Below are positions 5,772-6,849 of a stretch of DNA of 6,849 bases, piece by piece. The notes below the pieces were generated by a model. It was not told where the DNA came from, did no database searches, and saw nothing but the letters and a program-made list of their open reading frames with translations. Source of the DNA: Candidatus Margulisiibacteriota bacterium (GTDB lineage Bacteria > Margulisbacteria > Termititenacia > Termititenacales > Termititenacaceae). The DNA lies in contig JAITIE010000141.1 in assembly GCA_031279615.1 (NCBI GenBank), positions 1 to 6,849 on the forward strand, read 5' to 3'. How positions within the stretch are numbered: the first letter of the stretch is position 1; each line of letters begins with the position of its first letter. The position numbers were made by a program, and so were the translations under genes.

Positions 5772-5800
5772 ATGATACAGAAATATTTTAGACTTGTCAA
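5772..5800 (-). promoter_or_regulatory. Sigma-70 type promoter of perR-rubredoxin-reverse rubrerythrin operon
   Basis: On the minus strand there is a perfect -35 TTGACA (5800-5795), a spacer of exactly 17 bp, and a -10 TATCAT (5777-5772; five of six to consensus). The predicted start of transcription is about 5766-5764, giving a leader near 35 bases. The -35 starts only 13 bp after the nudF stop, so nudF read-through is also possible. Confidence 0.85.
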
Positions 5801-5813
5801 GCGCGGACAAAAT

Positions 5814-6329
5814 TTAGATTTTTAAATGTTTTGCTGTCAACAGCAGTCCCAAAGCGGTTTTCGCATCGGTGAGCCGGCCTTCATTGAGCAGCCGCAGCGC
5901 GGCGTCTAACGGCATTGGTTTTACTTCGATACATTCGTCCGCGTCTGGCTGGAGCTTTTGCGGGAAAAGCTCCTCAGCTAGATAGTAGTGCATGTATTCA
6001 TTGCAGTAGCCGGGCAGAGAATAACCCTCAAATAACAATGTGAGCTGGCGCGCGCCAAAACCCGTTTCCTCGGCCAGCTCTCGCCGGGCGGCCTCTTCCG
6101 GTTTTTCACCGCCATGGTCAACACTGCCGGCCGGTATTTCCAGCAATTCAGATTGAATTGCGCCGCGGTACTGGCTGATGAGCAGAACTTCTTTTTTTGC
6201 ATTGAGCGCGACTATAGCCACGCTGGGTTTATGGTCGATGCGCGTTTGCACGGTCTTTTGGCCGTTAGGCAAAGTTATCTCGTCTTCGTACAGGTTGAAA
6301 ATGCGGCAGGAGTAGATCGGTTTGCTCAT
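5814..6329 (-). CDS. nudF: Nudix hydrolase, ADP-ribose pyrophosphatase type
   Basis: Hydrolyses ADP-ribose, and possibly related nucleotide sugars, to AMP and ribose 5-phosphate, preventing unwanted protein ADP-ribosylation and recycling NAD breakdown products. It is 171 residues long, slightly shorter than many family members. The Nudix box runs from Gly68 to Phe91, with Glu75, Arg83-Glu84-Leu85 and Glu87-Glu88 preserved. It has six rather than five residues between Gly68 and Glu75, a one-residue insertion also seen in the mycobacterial ADP-ribose pyrophosphatase. Pro106, 16 residues after the box glycine in SLPGYCNE, is the marker of the ADP-ribose subfamily. The N-terminal strand YSCRIFNLYEDEITLPNG fits the family start, so the ATG at 6329 is credible. 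No Shine-Dalgarno sequence is visible, and a TATAAT lies only seven bases upstream, which suggests a leaderless message. It lies upstream of perR and divergent from the lipoprotein gene. Confidence 0.88.
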   Translation of the reverse strand: MSKPIYSCRIFNLYEDEITLPNGQKTVQTRIDHKPSVAIVALNAKKEVLLISQYRGAIQSELLEIPAGSVDHGGEKPEEAARRELAEETGFGARQLTLLFEGYSLPGYCNEYMHYYLAEELFPQKLQPDADECIEVKPMPLDAALRLLNEGRLTDAKTALGLLLTAKHLKI

Positions 6330-6336
6330 GCGTTGA

Positions 6337-6342
6337 ATTATA
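6337..6342 (-). promoter_or_regulatory. Candidate -10 element of nudF
   Basis: TATAAT on the minus strand, perfect to consensus, ends seven bases before the nudF ATG. No acceptable -35 lies 16-18 bp upstream. If used, transcription would begin at or next to the A of the ATG. The hexamer sits in an AT-rich 53-bp gap shared with the divergent lipoprotein gene and could be chance. Confidence 0.35.
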
Positions 6343-6382
6343 CTATAAAAATGTGCGATACTATTATATAGAGAGGAAATTT

Positions 6383-6849
6383 ATGTATAAAAATATAAAA
6401 GCTCATACGGATATTTCAGTTATTTATCCGCCAGGTGGCGCGTGGCCTTTTTATGCTCTAGCTGGCCTTTTGCTGGGCTTGTTTGGCTTGGGTTTAGCCA
6501 CTGGCTGCGATAATCAGGTTGGTTATACTCCGCCGCCGTCTGACGGAGGCGGTGATTACGGCCTGGATTTATTCCAGAAATCTTTTAGCGTTTACGGTTC
6601 GGGGACAGCCATTGCTCTCACCGAAGGTTACATCGAAGCAACGATTCCAGCCAATATCTCCGCCGCTCCCGCGGGTGTGCTGCTGGACCTGAACGCCTGG
6701 TTTAAACGGAGTTACATTCCGTGGCCGGCGCTGGTTCTAGAATTTTCTTTACCGGCGGGTGTTGACCTGAAAGATTTTTCTGTTTCTCTGACCGGCCGGA
6801 CGACCGGGTTTATTCCGCTGAATCAAACCGCGGAGACATTGTGGCATCA
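6383..6849 (+). CDS. Putative lipoprotein of unknown function, 3' end outside window
   Basis: I do not recognise the family. The first 155 residues are present and the frame is open at the window end. The N-terminus has a 22-residue hydrophilic lead (MYKNIKAHTDISVIYPPGGA, then WP), a hydrophobic segment FYALAGLLLGLFGLGLATG (23-41) and Cys42. LATGC resembles a lipobox, although -3 is Ala rather than the preferred Leu, and the lead is long for a signal peptide. A Pro/Gly linker follows (TPPPSDGGGDYG, 49-60), then a region with alternating hydrophobic and polar residues (about 63-155) that looks beta-rich, such as FSVYGSGTAIAL and LVLEFSLPAGVDLKDFSV. This suggests a surface or periplasmic beta-sandwich domain. 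AGAGGAAATTT before the ATG gives a good ribosome binding site. An uncleaved membrane anchor is the alternative to a lipoprotein. Confidence 0.7.
   Translation, partial: MYKNIKAHTDISVIYPPGGAWPFYALAGLLLGLFGLGLATGCDNQVGYTPPPSDGGGDYGLDLFQKSFSVYGSGTAIALTEGYIEATIPANISAAPAGVLLDLNAWFKRSYIPWPALVLEFSLPAGVDLKDFSVSLTGRTTGFIPLNQTAETLWH

Overview
The window reads as chromosomal DNA of an anaerobic or microaerophilic bacterium with roughly balanced base composition. The case for anaerobiosis is the gene set: a rubrerythrin, a reverse rubrerythrin, a stand-alone rubredoxin, a flavodiiron O2/NO reductase and a PerR-type peroxide sensor. This is the classic oxygen-defence equipment of strict anaerobes (clostridia, sulfate reducers, spirochaetes and several uncultured phyla). 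The lineage cannot be settled from sequence reading alone. No mobile element, CRISPR array, tRNA or rRNA was seen.

Layout. Bases 1-954 hold the 3' part of purD (purine synthesis), followed on the same strand by rdgB (1031-1633), a house-cleaning nucleotide pyrophosphatase. A small unrecognised gene (1596-1781, minus) with a very strong ribosome binding site converges on rdgB and overlaps its tail. A 139-bp control region (1782-1920) with a perfect 11-bp-stem hairpin separates it from a tightly packed plus-strand operon: rbr (rubrerythrin), fprA (flavodiiron protein) and mutM (8-oxoguanine glycosylase). Converging on it from the minus strand is a second operon: perR, a 45-residue rubredoxin gene, and a reverse rubrerythrin gene. 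It is driven by a near-consensus promoter (TTGACA, 17 bp, TATCAT) with a PerR/Fur-like box just downstream of the predicted transcription start. Upstream of that lies nudF (ADP-ribose pyrophosphatase, minus). Divergent from nudF is the 5' part of a putative lipoprotein gene that runs off the window.

How it fits together (inference from known families). Rubredoxin would carry electrons to FprA, which reduces O2 to water, and to the two rubrerythrins, which reduce H2O2. PerR would derepress at least its own operon when peroxide appears. MutM repairs oxidised guanine in DNA, while RdgB and NudF hydrolyse aberrant nucleotides and ADP-ribose. The locus therefore looks like an oxygen-defence and damage-repair island. 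The NAD(P)H:rubredoxin reductase needed to feed electrons in is not in this window. The individual families are known. The least explained parts are the small 61-residue protein, the structured leader of rbr, the basic tail on PerR and the unknown lipoprotein.
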